64,000 bases of DNA from Pseudomonas azerbaijanoccidentalis (lineage in GTDB: Bacteria; Pseudomonadota; Gammaproteobacteria; Pseudomonadales; Pseudomonadaceae): NCBI RefSeq assembly GCF_019145495.1, contig NZ_JAHSTU010000002.1, forward strand, positions 186,001 through 250,000, read 5' to 3'. Shown in pieces: positions 29,215 to 37,808 of this stretch (position 1 is its first letter; the number at the start of each line of letters is the position of its first letter). The notes below the pieces were generated by a model. That model was not told where the DNA came from, did no database searches, and saw only the letters and a program-made list of their open reading frames with translations. A program made the translations under genes and the position numbers.

Positions 29215-29229
29215 GTTCGATAATCGCCC
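29215..29229 (+). promoter_or_regulatory. PcaR-type box upstream of the porin gene
   Basis: GTTCGATAATCGCCC differs by one base from the 15-bp PcaR site I recall from P. putida (GTTCGATAATCGCAC). The GATAAT inside it can serve as a -10 hexamer. It is in the same orientation as the downstream porin gene, about 210 bp before its ATG. Confidence 0.65.
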
Positions 29230-29439
29230 AAAATCCGCTTTTAACAATTGAACCATTCAGTACATTCCCCGCACCATCCGATCCACAAAACCAATAACAA
29301 CAGGTTCGACACCATGCCCCCGCGCCCTGCCCTCTCCGGCTGATCCCGGTTCGTTCGCCCTGATTTCGAATATTGGTCTGCAACCCCGAGTTGCGGCATC
29401 ACCCCGTTTCATCCCCAAGAATTAGAGAGACCCGAGCCC

Positions 29440-30699
29440 ATGACGCCTTCCACCGCGCAGTTTTTCGTTCCCAGCCTGATCGCCGCCGCCCTGGCCAGTG
29501 CCGCCCTGCCCGCTTACGCCGAGGAGTCGGGTTTTGTCGAAGGGGCCAAGGTCAACCTGAACCTGCGCAACTTCTACATCAACCGCAACTTCACCAACCC
29601 GACCAAAACCCAAGGCAAGGCCGAAGAGTGGACGCAAAGTTTCATTCTCGATGCCAAGTCCGGGTTTACCCAAGGCACCGTCGGGTTCGGTATGGACGTA
29701 CTGGGGCTGTACTCGGTGAAGCTCGATGGCGGCAAAGGCACTGGCGGTACGGCACTGCTGCCGCTGGACAGTGATGGTCGTCCGGCCGACAACTTCGGTC
29801 GCACCAACGTGGCGTTCAAGGCCAAACTGTCGCAGACCGAAGTGAAGGTCGGCGAGTGGATGCCGGTGCTGCCGATCCTGCGTTCCGACGACGGCCGCTC
29901 GCTGCCGCAAACCTTCCGAGGTGGCCAGATCACTTCGAAGGAAATTAACGGTTTGACGCTCTACGGCGGCCAGTTCCGCCAGAACAGCCCGCGCGACGAC
30001 AGCAGCATGGACGACATGTCGATGACCGGCAAAGCGGCATTCACCTCCGACCGTTTCAATTTTCAGGGCGGCGAATACCTGTTCAATGAGAAGCGCACCC
30101 AGATCGGAGTGTGGAACGCGGAACTCAAGGACATCTACAGCCAGCAGTTCATCAACCTGACCCACAGCCAACCGGTGGGCGACTGGACCCTGGGCGCCAA
30201 CCTCGGCTTCTTCTACGGCAAGGACGACGGCAGCGCCCGGGCCGGCGAGCTCGACAACAAAACCATGTACGGCCTGCTCTCGGCCAAGTATGGCGGCAAC
30301 ACCTTTTACGTCGGCCTGCAAAAGCTCACCGGCGACAGCCCATGGATGCGGGTCAACGGCACCAGCGGCGGAACCCTGGCCAACGATAGTTACAATTCCA
30401 GCTACGACAACGCCCGGGAAAAATCCTGGCAGGTGCGCCACGACTACAACTTCGTCGCCCTCGGCGTACCGGGCCTGACCCTGATGAACCGCTACATCAG
30501 CGGCGATAACGTGCACACCGGCACAATTACCGATGGCAAGGAATGGGGTCGCGAAAGTGAACTGGGCTACACCGTGCAAAGCGGTGCGCTGAAAGACCTG
30601 AACCTGAAATGGCGCAACTCGACCATGCGCCGCGATTACAGCAACAACGAGTTCGATGAGAACCGCCTGATCATCAGCTATCCGATCAGCCTGCTGTAA
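29440..30699 (+). CDS. OprD-family outer-membrane porin
   Basis: 419 residues: signal peptide ending LPAYA-EESG, then an alternating beta-barrel pattern with OprD-family marks (NLNLRNFYINRNF, EWTQSFILDAKSGFT, GKAEEWTQ, and terminal NRLIISYPISLL). The protein ends in a short hydrophobic strand as outer-membrane porins do. OprD relatives next to aromatic-acid genes take up benzoate-type acids. Its convergence on pcaC and the PcaR-type box upstream suggest uptake of 4-hydroxybenzoate or protocatechuate. Confidence 0.88.
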   Translation: MTPSTAQFFVPSLIAAALASAALPAYAEESGFVEGAKVNLNLRNFYINRNFTNPTKTQGKAEEWTQSFILDAKSGFTQGTVGFGMDVLGLYSVKLDGGKGTGGTALLPLDSDGRPADNFGRTNVAFKAKLSQTEVKVGEWMPVLPILRSDDGRSLPQTFRGGQITSKEINGLTLYGGQFRQNSPRDDSSMDDMSMTGKAAFTSDRFNFQGGEYLFNEKRTQIGVWNAELKDIYSQQFINLTHSQPVGDWTLGANLGFFYGKDDGSARAGELDNKTMYGLLSAKYGGNTFYVGLQKLTGDSPWMRVNGTSGGTLANDSYNSSYDNAREKSWQVRHDYNFVALGVPGLTLMNRYISGDNVHTGTITDGKEWGRESELGYTVQSGALKDLNLKWRNSTMRRDYSNNEFDENRLIISYPISLL

Positions 30700-30703
30700 A
30701 ATC

Positions 30704-30780
30704 AAAAAATCGCAGCCTTCGGCAGCTCCTACAGGTGTTCACTTTCCCCTGTAGGAGCTGCCGCAGGCTGCGATCTTTTT
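30704..30780. repeat. REP doublet between porin gene and pcaC
   Basis: Inverted pair filling the gap between the two convergent genes. Confidence 0.88.
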
Positions 30781-30790
30781 ATCCGCGACT

Positions 30791-31183
30791 CTATTCCCGC
30801 GATTCAACCCCCAACTCATCCCACACCGACTCGGCCAGATGGAACGTCGCGTTGGCCGCCGGGATGCCGCAGTAAATCGCGCTCTGCATGATCACTTCCT
30901 TGATCTCGCCACGGCTCACGCCGTTGTTGGCGGCGGCGCGCAGGTGCAGTTTGAGCTCACCTTCGCGGTTCATGCCGATCAGCATGGCGATAGTGATCAG
31001 GCTGCGGGTGTGGCGCGGCAGGCCCGGGCGGGTCCAGATGTCGCCCCAGGCGTGGCGGGTGATCATTTCCTGAAACTCCGAGTTGAACTCGGTCAGGGTG
31101 GTCAGGCTGCGGTCGACGTGAGTGTCGCCGAGGACCGCGCGGCGGACTTTCATCCCCTCGTCGTAACGTTGTTTCTCATCCAC
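30791..31183 (-). CDS. pcaC: 4-carboxymuconolactone decarboxylase
   Basis: The GTG at 31183 (VDEKQRYDEGMKVRRAVLG) gives 130 residues, the usual PcaC length, and is preceded by GAGGG; starting at the later ATG would remove the conserved N-terminus. The CMD-family core (RHTRSLITIAMLIGMNREGELKLHLRAAANNG) is intact. The enzyme decarboxylates gamma-carboxymuconolactone to beta-ketoadipate enol-lactone. It starts 10 bp after pcaD. Confidence 0.93.
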   Translation of the reverse strand: MDEKQRYDEGMKVRRAVLGDTHVDRSLTTLTEFNSEFQEMITRHAWGDIWTRPGLPRHTRSLITIAMLIGMNREGELKLHLRAAANNGVSRGEIKEVIMQSAIYCGIPAANATFHLAESVWDELGVESRE

Positions 31184-31193
31184 AGGAAAACCC

Positions 31194-31985
31194 TCAATCA
31201 GCCGACAGAAACGCCAGTACCCGCTCGCTGAACGCGTTGCCGGCCTGGACGTTGGACAGGTGCGCAGCATAAAACTCGGCGTATTTGGCGCCCGGCACAT
31301 GTTCCTGAATGAAATGCCCGCCGGACGGCGGAGTCACAGCGTCTTCGGTACCGGCAATCACCAGCAACGGCGCCTTGATCGACGACAACTGGTCGCGGAA
31401 ATCGGCATCGCGCACTGCCGCACAGTTGGCCGCATAACCTTCTGGCGAAGTGGCCGCGAGCATGTCGGTAATTTGCTTGGCCGCGCCCGGGTTGGCTTCG
31501 GAGAAGTCCGGTGTGAACCAGCGTGCAATCGATGCATCGCGCAGGGCAACCATCGCCGCCTGACCATCGCGCAGCACCATTTCGATGCGCGGGTTCCAAA
31601 TCGACGGATCGCCGATTTTCGCGGCGGTGTTGCACACAATCAGTTTGTTCAGGCGATCGCCGGCATTGACACCCAACCACTGGCCGATCAACCCGCCCAT
31701 GGACAGACCGCAGAAATGCGCACGCTCAATGTGCAGCGCGTCCAGCAGCGCCAGCACGTCGTGGCCCAGTTGCTCGATGCTGTAAGGGCCCGGTGTCACC
31801 AGCGACTTGCCGTGGCCACGGGTGTCGAAACGCAGCACGCGAAAATGCTCGGTGAACGCCGGGATTTGCGCGTCCCACATGTGCAGGTCGGTCCCCAGCG
31901 AGTTGGACAGCACCAGCACCGGTGCATCGACCGGTCCATCGAGTTGGTAATGTAGTTCGCCATCGGCGAGTTGAACGAAAGCCAC
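31194..31985 (-). CDS. pcaD: 3-oxoadipate enol-lactonase
   Basis: 263-residue alpha/beta hydrolase. The nucleophile is S95 in the elbow GLSMGG, and the histidine is in SGGHFIQEHVPGA. The fold start LHYQLDGPVDAPVLVLSNSLGT and cap match PcaD. It opens the enol-lactone to beta-ketoadipate. It lies 11 bp after pcaB and 10 bp before pcaC. Confidence 0.94.
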   Translation of the reverse strand: MAFVQLADGELHYQLDGPVDAPVLVLSNSLGTDLHMWDAQIPAFTEHFRVLRFDTRGHGKSLVTPGPYSIEQLGHDVLALLDALHIERAHFCGLSMGGLIGQWLGVNAGDRLNKLIVCNTAAKIGDPSIWNPRIEMVLRDGQAAMVALRDASIARWFTPDFSEANPGAAKQITDMLAATSPEGYAANCAAVRDADFRDQLSSIKAPLLVIAGTEDAVTPPSGGHFIQEHVPGAKYAEFYAAHLSNVQAGNAFSERVLAFLSAD

Positions 31986-31996
31986 AGCAGTCTCCT

Positions 31997-33361
31997 TCAG
32001 GCAGTCAATGCAGAATGTTCAGTCACCGCTCGCTCGACCCAGGTTTTGGCCTGACCGAGATAATGGGCGGGGTCCAGCAGATGATCGAGTTCGGCAGCCG
32101 TGAGCTCGGCCGTCACTTGTGGCTCGTCGCCAAGCACCGCACGCAGATGACGCTGTTCGGCCACGGCGCGTTTGCAGCATTGTTCCAGCAGATGATGCGC
32201 GGTATCGCGCCCCACACGTTGCGCAAGGACGATGCTCACCGCTTCGGCAAGCACCAGGCCCTGGGTCAAATCGAGGTTGCGGGTCATGCGCGCAGCGTCC
32301 ACTTCCAGCCCCTGCGCGATCAACAACGCCTGTTGCAGGCTGCCGGACACCAGGCAGCAGATCTCCGGCAGGGTTTCCCATTCGGCATGCCACAGGCCCA
32401 GGCTGCGCTCGTGCTCTTGCGGCATGGCGCTGAACAGCGTCGAGAGCAGGCCTGGCACGCGGGTCGCCGCGCCAATCAGCACGGCCGCGCCGACCGGGTT
32501 GCGTTTGTGCGGCATGGTCGAGGAACCGCCCTTGCCCGGCGCCGAAGGTTCGAACACTTCACCCGCTTCGGTCTGCATCAACAGGCTGATGTCGCGGCCC
32601 ATTTTGCCGAGGCTGCCGGCGATCAGGCCGAGCACGGCGCCAAACTCCACCACGCGATCGCGCTGGGTGTGCCACGGCTGATCGGGCAAGGTCAGTTGCA
32701 GTTCTTCAGACAGCGCCTGGGCGACTGGCATCGCCTGCTCGCCGAGTGCCGCGAGGGTTCCGGAAGCGCCGCCGAACTGCAGCACCAGAAGACGCGGTTT
32801 GAGTTCCAGCAAACGCTGGCGGCTACGAGTCACGGCGCCCAACCAACCGGCGATTTTCATGCCGAGGGTGACCGGAGTTGCGTGCTGCAGCCAGGTGCGT
32901 CCCGCCAACGGCGTGGCCGCGTAACGCTGAGCCTGGGTCGCCAGGATCTGCCCCAACTGCGCCAGATCGTTTTCAATCAGTTCCAATGCACGACGAAGTT
33001 GCAGCACCAGGCCACTGTCCATTACATCCTGGCTGGTCGCACCGAGATGCACGTAGCGCTCAGCCTCGGCATTGTGTGCGGCAATCTGTTTACCCAGAGC
33101 CTTTACCAGTGGAATCGCCGAATTGCCGGCCGTGGCAATCGCCTCGCCGAGGTCGGCTAAGTCGTAAAGCCCGGCGCTGCACGCGGCCTCGATCGGCGCG
33201 ACGGCACTCACTGGAATCAAGCCCACCCGCGCCTCGGCCCGGGCCAGTGCCGCTTCGAAATCGAGCATGGCCTGGACCCGGCCCTGATCGCAGAACACCT
33301 CACGCATATCGCGGGCAGTGAAATAGGCATCGAACAATTGATTGCCCGGTCGCTGGTTCAT
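31997..33361 (-). CDS. pcaB: 3-carboxy-cis,cis-muconate cycloisomerase
   Basis: 454 residues of the fumarase/aspartase superfamily, with the signature GSSTMPHKRNPVGA and the LGATSQDVMDSG block. It converts beta-carboxymuconate to gamma-carboxymuconolactone after ring cleavage by PcaHG. It follows pcaT by 45 bp and precedes pcaD by 11 bp. Confidence 0.94.
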   Translation of the reverse strand: MNQRPGNQLFDAYFTARDMREVFCDQGRVQAMLDFEAALARAEARVGLIPVSAVAPIEAACSAGLYDLADLGEAIATAGNSAIPLVKALGKQIAAHNAEAERYVHLGATSQDVMDSGLVLQLRRALELIENDLAQLGQILATQAQRYAATPLAGRTWLQHATPVTLGMKIAGWLGAVTRSRQRLLELKPRLLVLQFGGASGTLAALGEQAMPVAQALSEELQLTLPDQPWHTQRDRVVEFGAVLGLIAGSLGKMGRDISLLMQTEAGEVFEPSAPGKGGSSTMPHKRNPVGAAVLIGAATRVPGLLSTLFSAMPQEHERSLGLWHAEWETLPEICCLVSGSLQQALLIAQGLEVDAARMTRNLDLTQGLVLAEAVSIVLAQRVGRDTAHHLLEQCCKRAVAEQRHLRAVLGDEPQVTAELTAAELDHLLDPAHYLGQAKTWVERAVTEHSALTA

Positions 33362-33406
33362 AAACAGTTCCTGAAGGCGCGGGCTTTCGCAGCCCGCGCG
33401 TGAAGA

Positions 33407-34711
33407 TCAAAGATCGTGGTGCAGATACTTCGCTTGTTTCGGCAGACGCAGGCTGAACAGGAAGGCGATCGCCATCATCGCCGTCACGTACCAGTAGAAG
33501 GAGTTTTCCATGCCCACGTTCTTCAGGCTCAGTGCCACAAATTCCGCCGAACCGCCGAAGATCGCGTTCGCCACCGCATACGCCAGGCCCACGCCCAATG
33601 CGCGCACTTCCGGCGGGAACATCTCGGCTTTCACCAGGCCGCTGATCGAGGTATAGAAACTGACGATCGCCAAGGCCAGGGTAATCAACACAAAGGCCAG
33701 GAATGGGCTGCCGACGGTTTTCAGGCTCAGCAGGATTGGCACCGTGCACAAAGTACCCAAAGCGCCGAACCAGAGCATCGAGTTACGTCGGCCAATCTTG
33801 TCGGCGAGCATGCCGAAGATCGGCTGCATGCACATGTACAGGAACAGCGCCCCGGTCATGATGTAGCTGGCGGTCTTGGCGTGCATCCCGGCGGTGTTCA
33901 CCAGGTACTTCTGCATGTACGTGGTAAAGGTGTAGAAAATCAGCGAGCCACCGGCGGTGTAACCGAGCACGGTGATGAACGCGGCTTTATGGTCGCGAAA
34001 CAGCGCCCTGATGCTGCCGGCGTCTTTGTTCTCGCGCATTTCCTTGCTGGTGGTTTCTTTCAGCGAGCGACGCAGGAACAGCGAAATCAACGCCGCCACC
34101 GCACCGACCACGAACGGAATCCGCCAGCCGTAGGCGCGCAGGTCCTCTTCAGTGAGGAATTGTTGCAGGATCACCACCAGCGACACCGCGAGCAACTGGC
34201 CGCCAATCAACGTGACGTACTGGAACGATGCGAAGAAACCGCGCTGGCCCTTGAGCGCCACTTCACTCATGTAGGTGGCGGTGGTGCCGTACTCGCCGCC
34301 CACCGACAGGCCTTGCAGCAAACGGGCGAACAGCAACAGGATCGGCGCCCAGACGCCAATATCCTTGTAGGTTGGCAGACAGGCGATGAGCAGCGAACCG
34401 AAGCACATCATCAGAATCGAGATGAGCATCGAGTTCTTGCGCCCGTGCTTGTCCGCGACACGGCCGAAGATCCAGCCGCCAATCGGCCGCATCAGGAACC
34501 CGGCGGCGAACACGCCAGCGGTGTTGACCAGTTGCACGGTGGGGTTATCGGACGGAAAAAAAGCCGGGGCGAAGTAGATCGCACAGAAGGCGTAGACGTA
34601 GAAGTCGAACCATTCGACGAGGTTGCCGGACGAAGCGCCGACAATGGCAAAGATCCGCTTGCTGCGTTCTTCGCCGGTGTAGAGAGGTTCTGTAGCGGAG
34701 GTCGTTGTCAT
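33407..34711 (-). CDS. pcaT: MFS dicarboxylate transporter PcaT
   Basis: 434 residues of the metabolite:H+ symporter group: [14 protein letters not shown] in helix 1, [13 protein letters not shown] in the 2-3 loop, [21 protein letters not shown] in helix 4. Position between pcaG and pcaB matches PcaT, a beta-ketoadipate/adipate carrier. With pcaIJ lost, an importer for beta-ketoadipate would have no use through this cluster alone. Confidence 0.85.
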   Translation of the reverse strand: MTTTSATEPLYTGEERSKRIFAIVGASSGNLVEWFDFYVYAFCAIYFAPAFFPSDNPTVQLVNTAGVFAAGFLMRPIGGWIFGRVADKHGRKNSMLISILMMCFGSLLIACLPTYKDIGVWAPILLLFARLLQGLSVGGEYGTTATYMSEVALKGQRGFFASFQYVTLIGGQLLAVSLVVILQQFLTEEDLRAYGWRIPFVVGAVAALISLFLRRSLKETTSKEMRENKDAGSIRALFRDHKAAFITVLGYTAGGSLIFYTFTTYMQKYLVNTAGMHAKTASYIMTGALFLYMCMQPIFGMLADKIGRRNSMLWFGALGTLCTVPILLSLKTVGSPFLAFVLITLALAIVSFYTSISGLVKAEMFPPEVRALGVGLAYAVANAIFGGSAEFVALSLKNVGMENSFYWYVTAMMAIAFLFSLRLPKQAKYLHHDL

Positions 34712-34783
34712 TGTTTTTTACTCAATAGGGACTGTGAGAGTCTAGACATACTTTGCAACAGTCCCGTTCCACAGCAACAAGCA

Positions 34784-34862
34784 TCAAAAGATCGCAGGCT
34801 GCGGCAACTCCTACAGGGTGTACGCCGTCTTTACGTAGGAGCTGCCGCAGGCTGCGATCTTT
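34784..34862. repeat. REP doublet inside the pca cluster
   Basis: Inverted pair between pcaG and pcaT, which are on the same strand. It may separate expression of the upstream pcaFHG block from pcaTBDC. Confidence 0.9.
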
Positions 34863-34872
34863 GATCTAGACC

Positions 34873-35439
34873 CTAATAATCGAAGAACACCGTCTCGGCA
34901 TCAGTGCCTTGCAGGATGACGTTCCACTGATAAACACCGGTCGCATCCTGCTTCGCCAGCAGCGTCTCGCGGCGCTCGGCTGGTACGCACTCCAGCAACG
35001 GATCTTCGACGTTGGCCGGTTCGCCTTCAAAGTAGATCCGCGTCAGCAAGTGCTTAACCAGGCCACGGGCAAACACCAGCACCACCAGGTGCGGCGCCTG
35101 GGTCGTGCCCTTGAGGCCTTCGACAGTGCCCGGTTTGATCGTGGTGAAACGGAAGCGCCCTTCGGCATCCACCGGCACCCGGCCAAAACCTTCGAAATTC
35201 GGGTCCAGGGGTTTATCCTGGTCGTCTTCGGGGTGGTCGTACTTGCCGGCAGCGTTGGCCTGCCAGACTTCCAGCATGGCGTCGTTGACGACATCGCCGT
35301 TGCCATCGACCACTTGCCCGGTGATCGCCACGCGCTCGCCCAGGGTTTGTTCGACGGTCAGGTCTTCGCGGTTCAGCCAGGTCAAGCCGATGTGGTAGTA
35401 CGGCCCGACGGTGTGGGACGTGGTCGCATTCAACGTCAT
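34873..35439 (-). CDS. pcaG: Protocatechuate 3,4-dioxygenase alpha subunit
   Basis: 188 residues from ATG at 35439 (MTLNATTSHTVGPYYHIGL). The intradiol dioxygenase fold is clear (LEVWQANAAGKYDHPED, FRFTTIKPGTVEG), but this subunit lacks the iron-binding His pair, as expected for alpha. The ATG is one base after the pcaH stop, so translation is coupled. Confidence 0.94.
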   Translation of the reverse strand: MTLNATTSHTVGPYYHIGLTWLNREDLTVEQTLGERVAITGQVVDGNGDVVNDAMLEVWQANAAGKYDHPEDDQDKPLDPNFEGFGRVPVDAEGRFRFTTIKPGTVEGLKGTTQAPHLVVLVFARGLVKHLLTRIYFEGEPANVEDPLLECVPAERRETLLAKQDATGVYQWNVILQGTDAETVFFDY

Positions 35440-35440
35440 C

Positions 35441-36145
35441 TTATTTCTCCATCGGCGTGGCGTCGCGGCCGCGCAATACGATGTCCCAACGATAACCGAG
35501 GGCATAGGAAGGGATTGTTTTTTCCAGGTCGAAACTGGCGATCAGACGCTCTTTGGCGCGGGTATCGGGCACGCAGTTGTAGATTGGGTCGTACGCCAGC
35601 AGCGGGTCGCCCGGGAAATACATTTGTGTCACCAGCCGCGTCAGGATGCTCGGCCCGAACAGCGAGAAATGGATATGTGCCGGGCGCCACGCGTTGTGGT
35701 GGTTGCCCCACGGATAAGCGCCAGGCTTGATGGTCTGGAACTGGTACCAGCCATCGGCGTCGGTCACGGTGCGGCCGGTGCCGGTGAAGTTCGGGTCCAG
35801 CGGTGCGTCGTGCAGGTCACGGGCATGGGCGTAGCGACCGGCGGCGTTGGCCTGCCAGATTTCTACCAGAATCCCGGGCACCGGCAGACCGTTTTCGTCC
35901 AGCACGCGGCCGTGGATGATGATGCGTTCACCTTGAGGTTCCGCGTCATGTTGGGCTGTCAGGTCATTGTCCTTCTCATTGACGCGCTCGGCGCCAATGG
36001 TAGGACCGGTGATTTCCGACAACGAATGGGGCAGGAACACCAACGGTTTCGACGGCGAGCGCAGGTTGGTTGATTGGTAGGTCGGATGCAGGTACGGCGG
36101 TTGAGTGCCTTCCTGCGGACGACGGTAACCAGGCTTGTCAGTCAT
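35441..36145 (-). CDS. pcaH: Protocatechuate 3,4-dioxygenase beta subunit
   Basis: 234 residues with all four non-heme Fe(III) ligands: Y105 (AAGRYAH), Y144 (KPGAYPW), H157 and H159 (RPAHIHF). It carries the active site that cleaves protocatechuate between its hydroxyls to give beta-carboxymuconate. It starts 37 bp after pcaF and is joined to pcaG. Confidence 0.95.
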   Translation of the reverse strand: MTDKPGYRRPQEGTQPPYLHPTYQSTNLRSPSKPLVFLPHSLSEITGPTIGAERVNEKDNDLTAQHDAEPQGERIIIHGRVLDENGLPVPGILVEIWQANAAGRYAHARDLHDAPLDPNFTGTGRTVTDADGWYQFQTIKPGAYPWGNHHNAWRPAHIHFSLFGPSILTRLVTQMYFPGDPLLAYDPIYNCVPDTRAKERLIASFDLEKTIPSYALGYRWDIVLRGRDATPMEK

Positions 36146-36182
36146 GAAACATTCCTCAGTTCTTATAAGTCTTCAGAGCGCG

Positions 36183-37385
36183 TCAAACGCGCTCGATTGC
36201 CAACGCCAGACCTTGGCCGACACCGACGCACATGGTCGCCAAACCTTTCTTGCCGCCGGTTTTTTCCAGTTGATGCAAAGCCGTCAGTACCAGTCGCGCA
36301 CCGCTCATACCCAATGGATGGCCCAAGGCAATGGCGCCACCGTTCGGGTTGACCTGAGCCGCGTCGTCGGCGATTCCCAGTTCACGCAGCACCGCCAAGC
36401 CCTGGCTGGCGAAGGCTTCGTTGAGTTCGATCACGTCAAACTCACTGACTGCCACACCGAGGCGCTCGATCAGTTTACGCACCGCGGGCACCGGGCCAAT
36501 ACCCATCACACGCGGGGCAACACCGGCGCTGGCCATGCCGAGCACTTTGGCACGGGCGGTCAGGCCGTGTTTCTTCACTGCTTCGGCCGAAGCCAGGATC
36601 AACGCGGCGGCGCCGTCGTTCACACCCGAGGCGTTGCCGGCAGTCACGGTTTTGTCGGGGCCGTTGACCGGTTTCAGTTTGGTCAGCGCTTCCAGGGTGG
36701 TGTCGGCGCGAGGATGCTCGTCCTGGCTGACCACGGTTTCACCCTTCTTGTGGGTGATGCGCACTTCGACGATTTCTTCGGCGAAGAAACCTGCAGCTTG
36801 TGCGGCGGCAGTACGTTGCTGGCTGCGCAAGGCGAACGCGTCCTGATCGGCGCGCGATACCTTGTAGTCGTCAGCCACGTTGTCAGCAGTTTGCGGCATC
36901 GCGTCCACGCCGTACTGGGCTTTCATCAACGGGTTGATGAAGCGCCAGCCGATGGTGGTGTCTTCCAGTTTCATGTTGCGCGAAAACGCGGCGTCAGCCT
37001 TGCCCATCACAAACGGCGCACGGGACATCGACTCGACGCCACCGGCAATCGCCAGCTCCATTTCACCACTGGCGATAGCGCGGAATGCGGTGCCGATGGC
37101 ATCCATGCCCGAAGCGCACAGGCGATTGAGCGTCACGCCGGGAATGGTTTCCGGCAGACCCGCCAGCAGCAGCGCCATGCGCGCCACGTTGCGGTTGTCT
37201 TCACCGGCCTGGTTGGCGCAGCCGAGGAACACCTCGTCCACGGCATTCCAGTCCACCGACGGGTTGCGCTCCATCAGGGCCTTGATTGGCACGGCGGCCA
37301 GGTCGTCAGCGCGAACCGTCGACAGGCCCCCGCCGAAACGGCCGATAGGGGTACGAATCGCGTCGCAGATATAAACGTCACGCAT
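36183..37385 (-). CDS. pcaF: Beta-ketoadipyl-CoA thiolase
   Basis: 400 residues. Catalytic C90 (LNRLCASGMDAIG), H356 (IALGHPLGMSGA) and C386 (MCVGVGQG) are all in place. It splits beta-ketoadipyl-CoA to succinyl-CoA and acetyl-CoA, the last step of the pathway. Its ribosome site GGAG lies within the residual pcaJ sequence, so it is now read from whatever promoter served pcaIJ. Confidence 0.95.
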   Translation of the reverse strand: MRDVYICDAIRTPIGRFGGGLSTVRADDLAAVPIKALMERNPSVDWNAVDEVFLGCANQAGEDNRNVARMALLLAGLPETIPGVTLNRLCASGMDAIGTAFRAIASGEMELAIAGGVESMSRAPFVMGKADAAFSRNMKLEDTTIGWRFINPLMKAQYGVDAMPQTADNVADDYKVSRADQDAFALRSQQRTAAAQAAGFFAEEIVEVRITHKKGETVVSQDEHPRADTTLEALTKLKPVNGPDKTVTAGNASGVNDGAAALILASAEAVKKHGLTARAKVLGMASAGVAPRVMGIGPVPAVRKLIERLGVAVSEFDVIELNEAFASQGLAVLRELGIADDAAQVNPNGGAIALGHPLGMSGARLVLTALHQLEKTGGKKGLATMCVGVGQGLALAIERV

Positions 37386-37544
37386 TGTGCTTCTCCAGGT
37401 GCTTGGCTGTGGGCGGCCGCTGTGCGGGCTTCAAGATCGCGCAGCGCGGTCAGCTCGACTTCAGTCGGCTCGGCGGTTTGTTCAACGTTGTCGGCAAAGC
37501 GAATCGCCCACCACCGCATCTCGCAGCGAAAGAATTTCAGCCAT
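37386..37544 (-). pseudogene. pcaIJ: Remnant of pcaI-pcaJ (beta-ketoadipate CoA-transferase), internal deletion
   Basis: A good start at 37544 begins MAEILSLRDAV, the N-terminus of CatI/PcaI-type subunit A, but after 11 codons (to about 37512) the frame leaves the family and stops at 37482. In another frame from about 37510, WAIRFADNVEQTAEPTEVEL and TALRDLEARTAAAH reproduce the last 42 or so residues of CatJ/PcaJ-type subunit B, running up to the pcaF start. About 1.5 kb of the usual 1.6 kb is absent. The junction lies in GCGGTGGTGGGCG, where short GGTG repeats could have recombined. No functional CoA-transferase can come from this locus. Confidence 0.85.
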
Positions 37545-37643
37545 TGGGGCAGGCTCCCGTTTGTTATTAACCGCCAGTGAAAAAAGGCGCCGATGCGCAG
37601 CGCCGGAGTGACTGAAGATTAAGCCTGTGAAAAACACCAAACA

Positions 37644-37677
37644 ATCCGATAATCGACTGAGCGTTCGCTTATCGAAC
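37644..37677 (-). promoter_or_regulatory. PcaR-type boxes at the former pcaIJ promoter
   Basis: The minus strand of 37663-37677 reads GTTCGATAAGCGAAC, two bases off the recalled PcaR site and itself a near-palindrome. A second core, CGATAATCG, is at 37647-37655. They are about 100-120 bp upstream of the residual pcaI start and should now drive pcaF. Confidence 0.6.
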
Positions 37678-37711
37678 ACATTGTTGTCTGGCTACCGATC
37701 GTCGCCGTGCT

Positions 37712-37792
37712 CAAAAGATCGCCGCCTGCGGCAGCTCCTACAGGAGGAATGCATGCCCTTGTAGGGGCTACCGCAGGCTGCGATCTCTTCAT
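37712..37792. repeat. REP doublet between pcaK and the pcaI remnant
   Basis: Inverted pair with small changes (CGCCGCC stem on one side, GTAGGGGCTACCG on the other). Confidence 0.85.
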
Positions 37793-37808
37793 CTAGTACA
37801 AAGCAGGG

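Larger units (their letters stand above)
29046..29439. other. Long gap before the porin gene
   Basis: Holds the second-family repeat pair (29081-29177), a PcaR-type box (29215-29229), and then about 200 bp of leader before the porin ATG. A nine-codon frame (MPPRPALSG, from 29314) lies in the leader; its weak ribosome site makes translation doubtful. Confidence 0.5.

Noticed and set aside
29314..29343. Nine-codon leader frame MPPRPALSG before the porin gene.
   Set aside because: Ribosome site is weak and no regulatory amino-acid run or attenuator hairpin follows.
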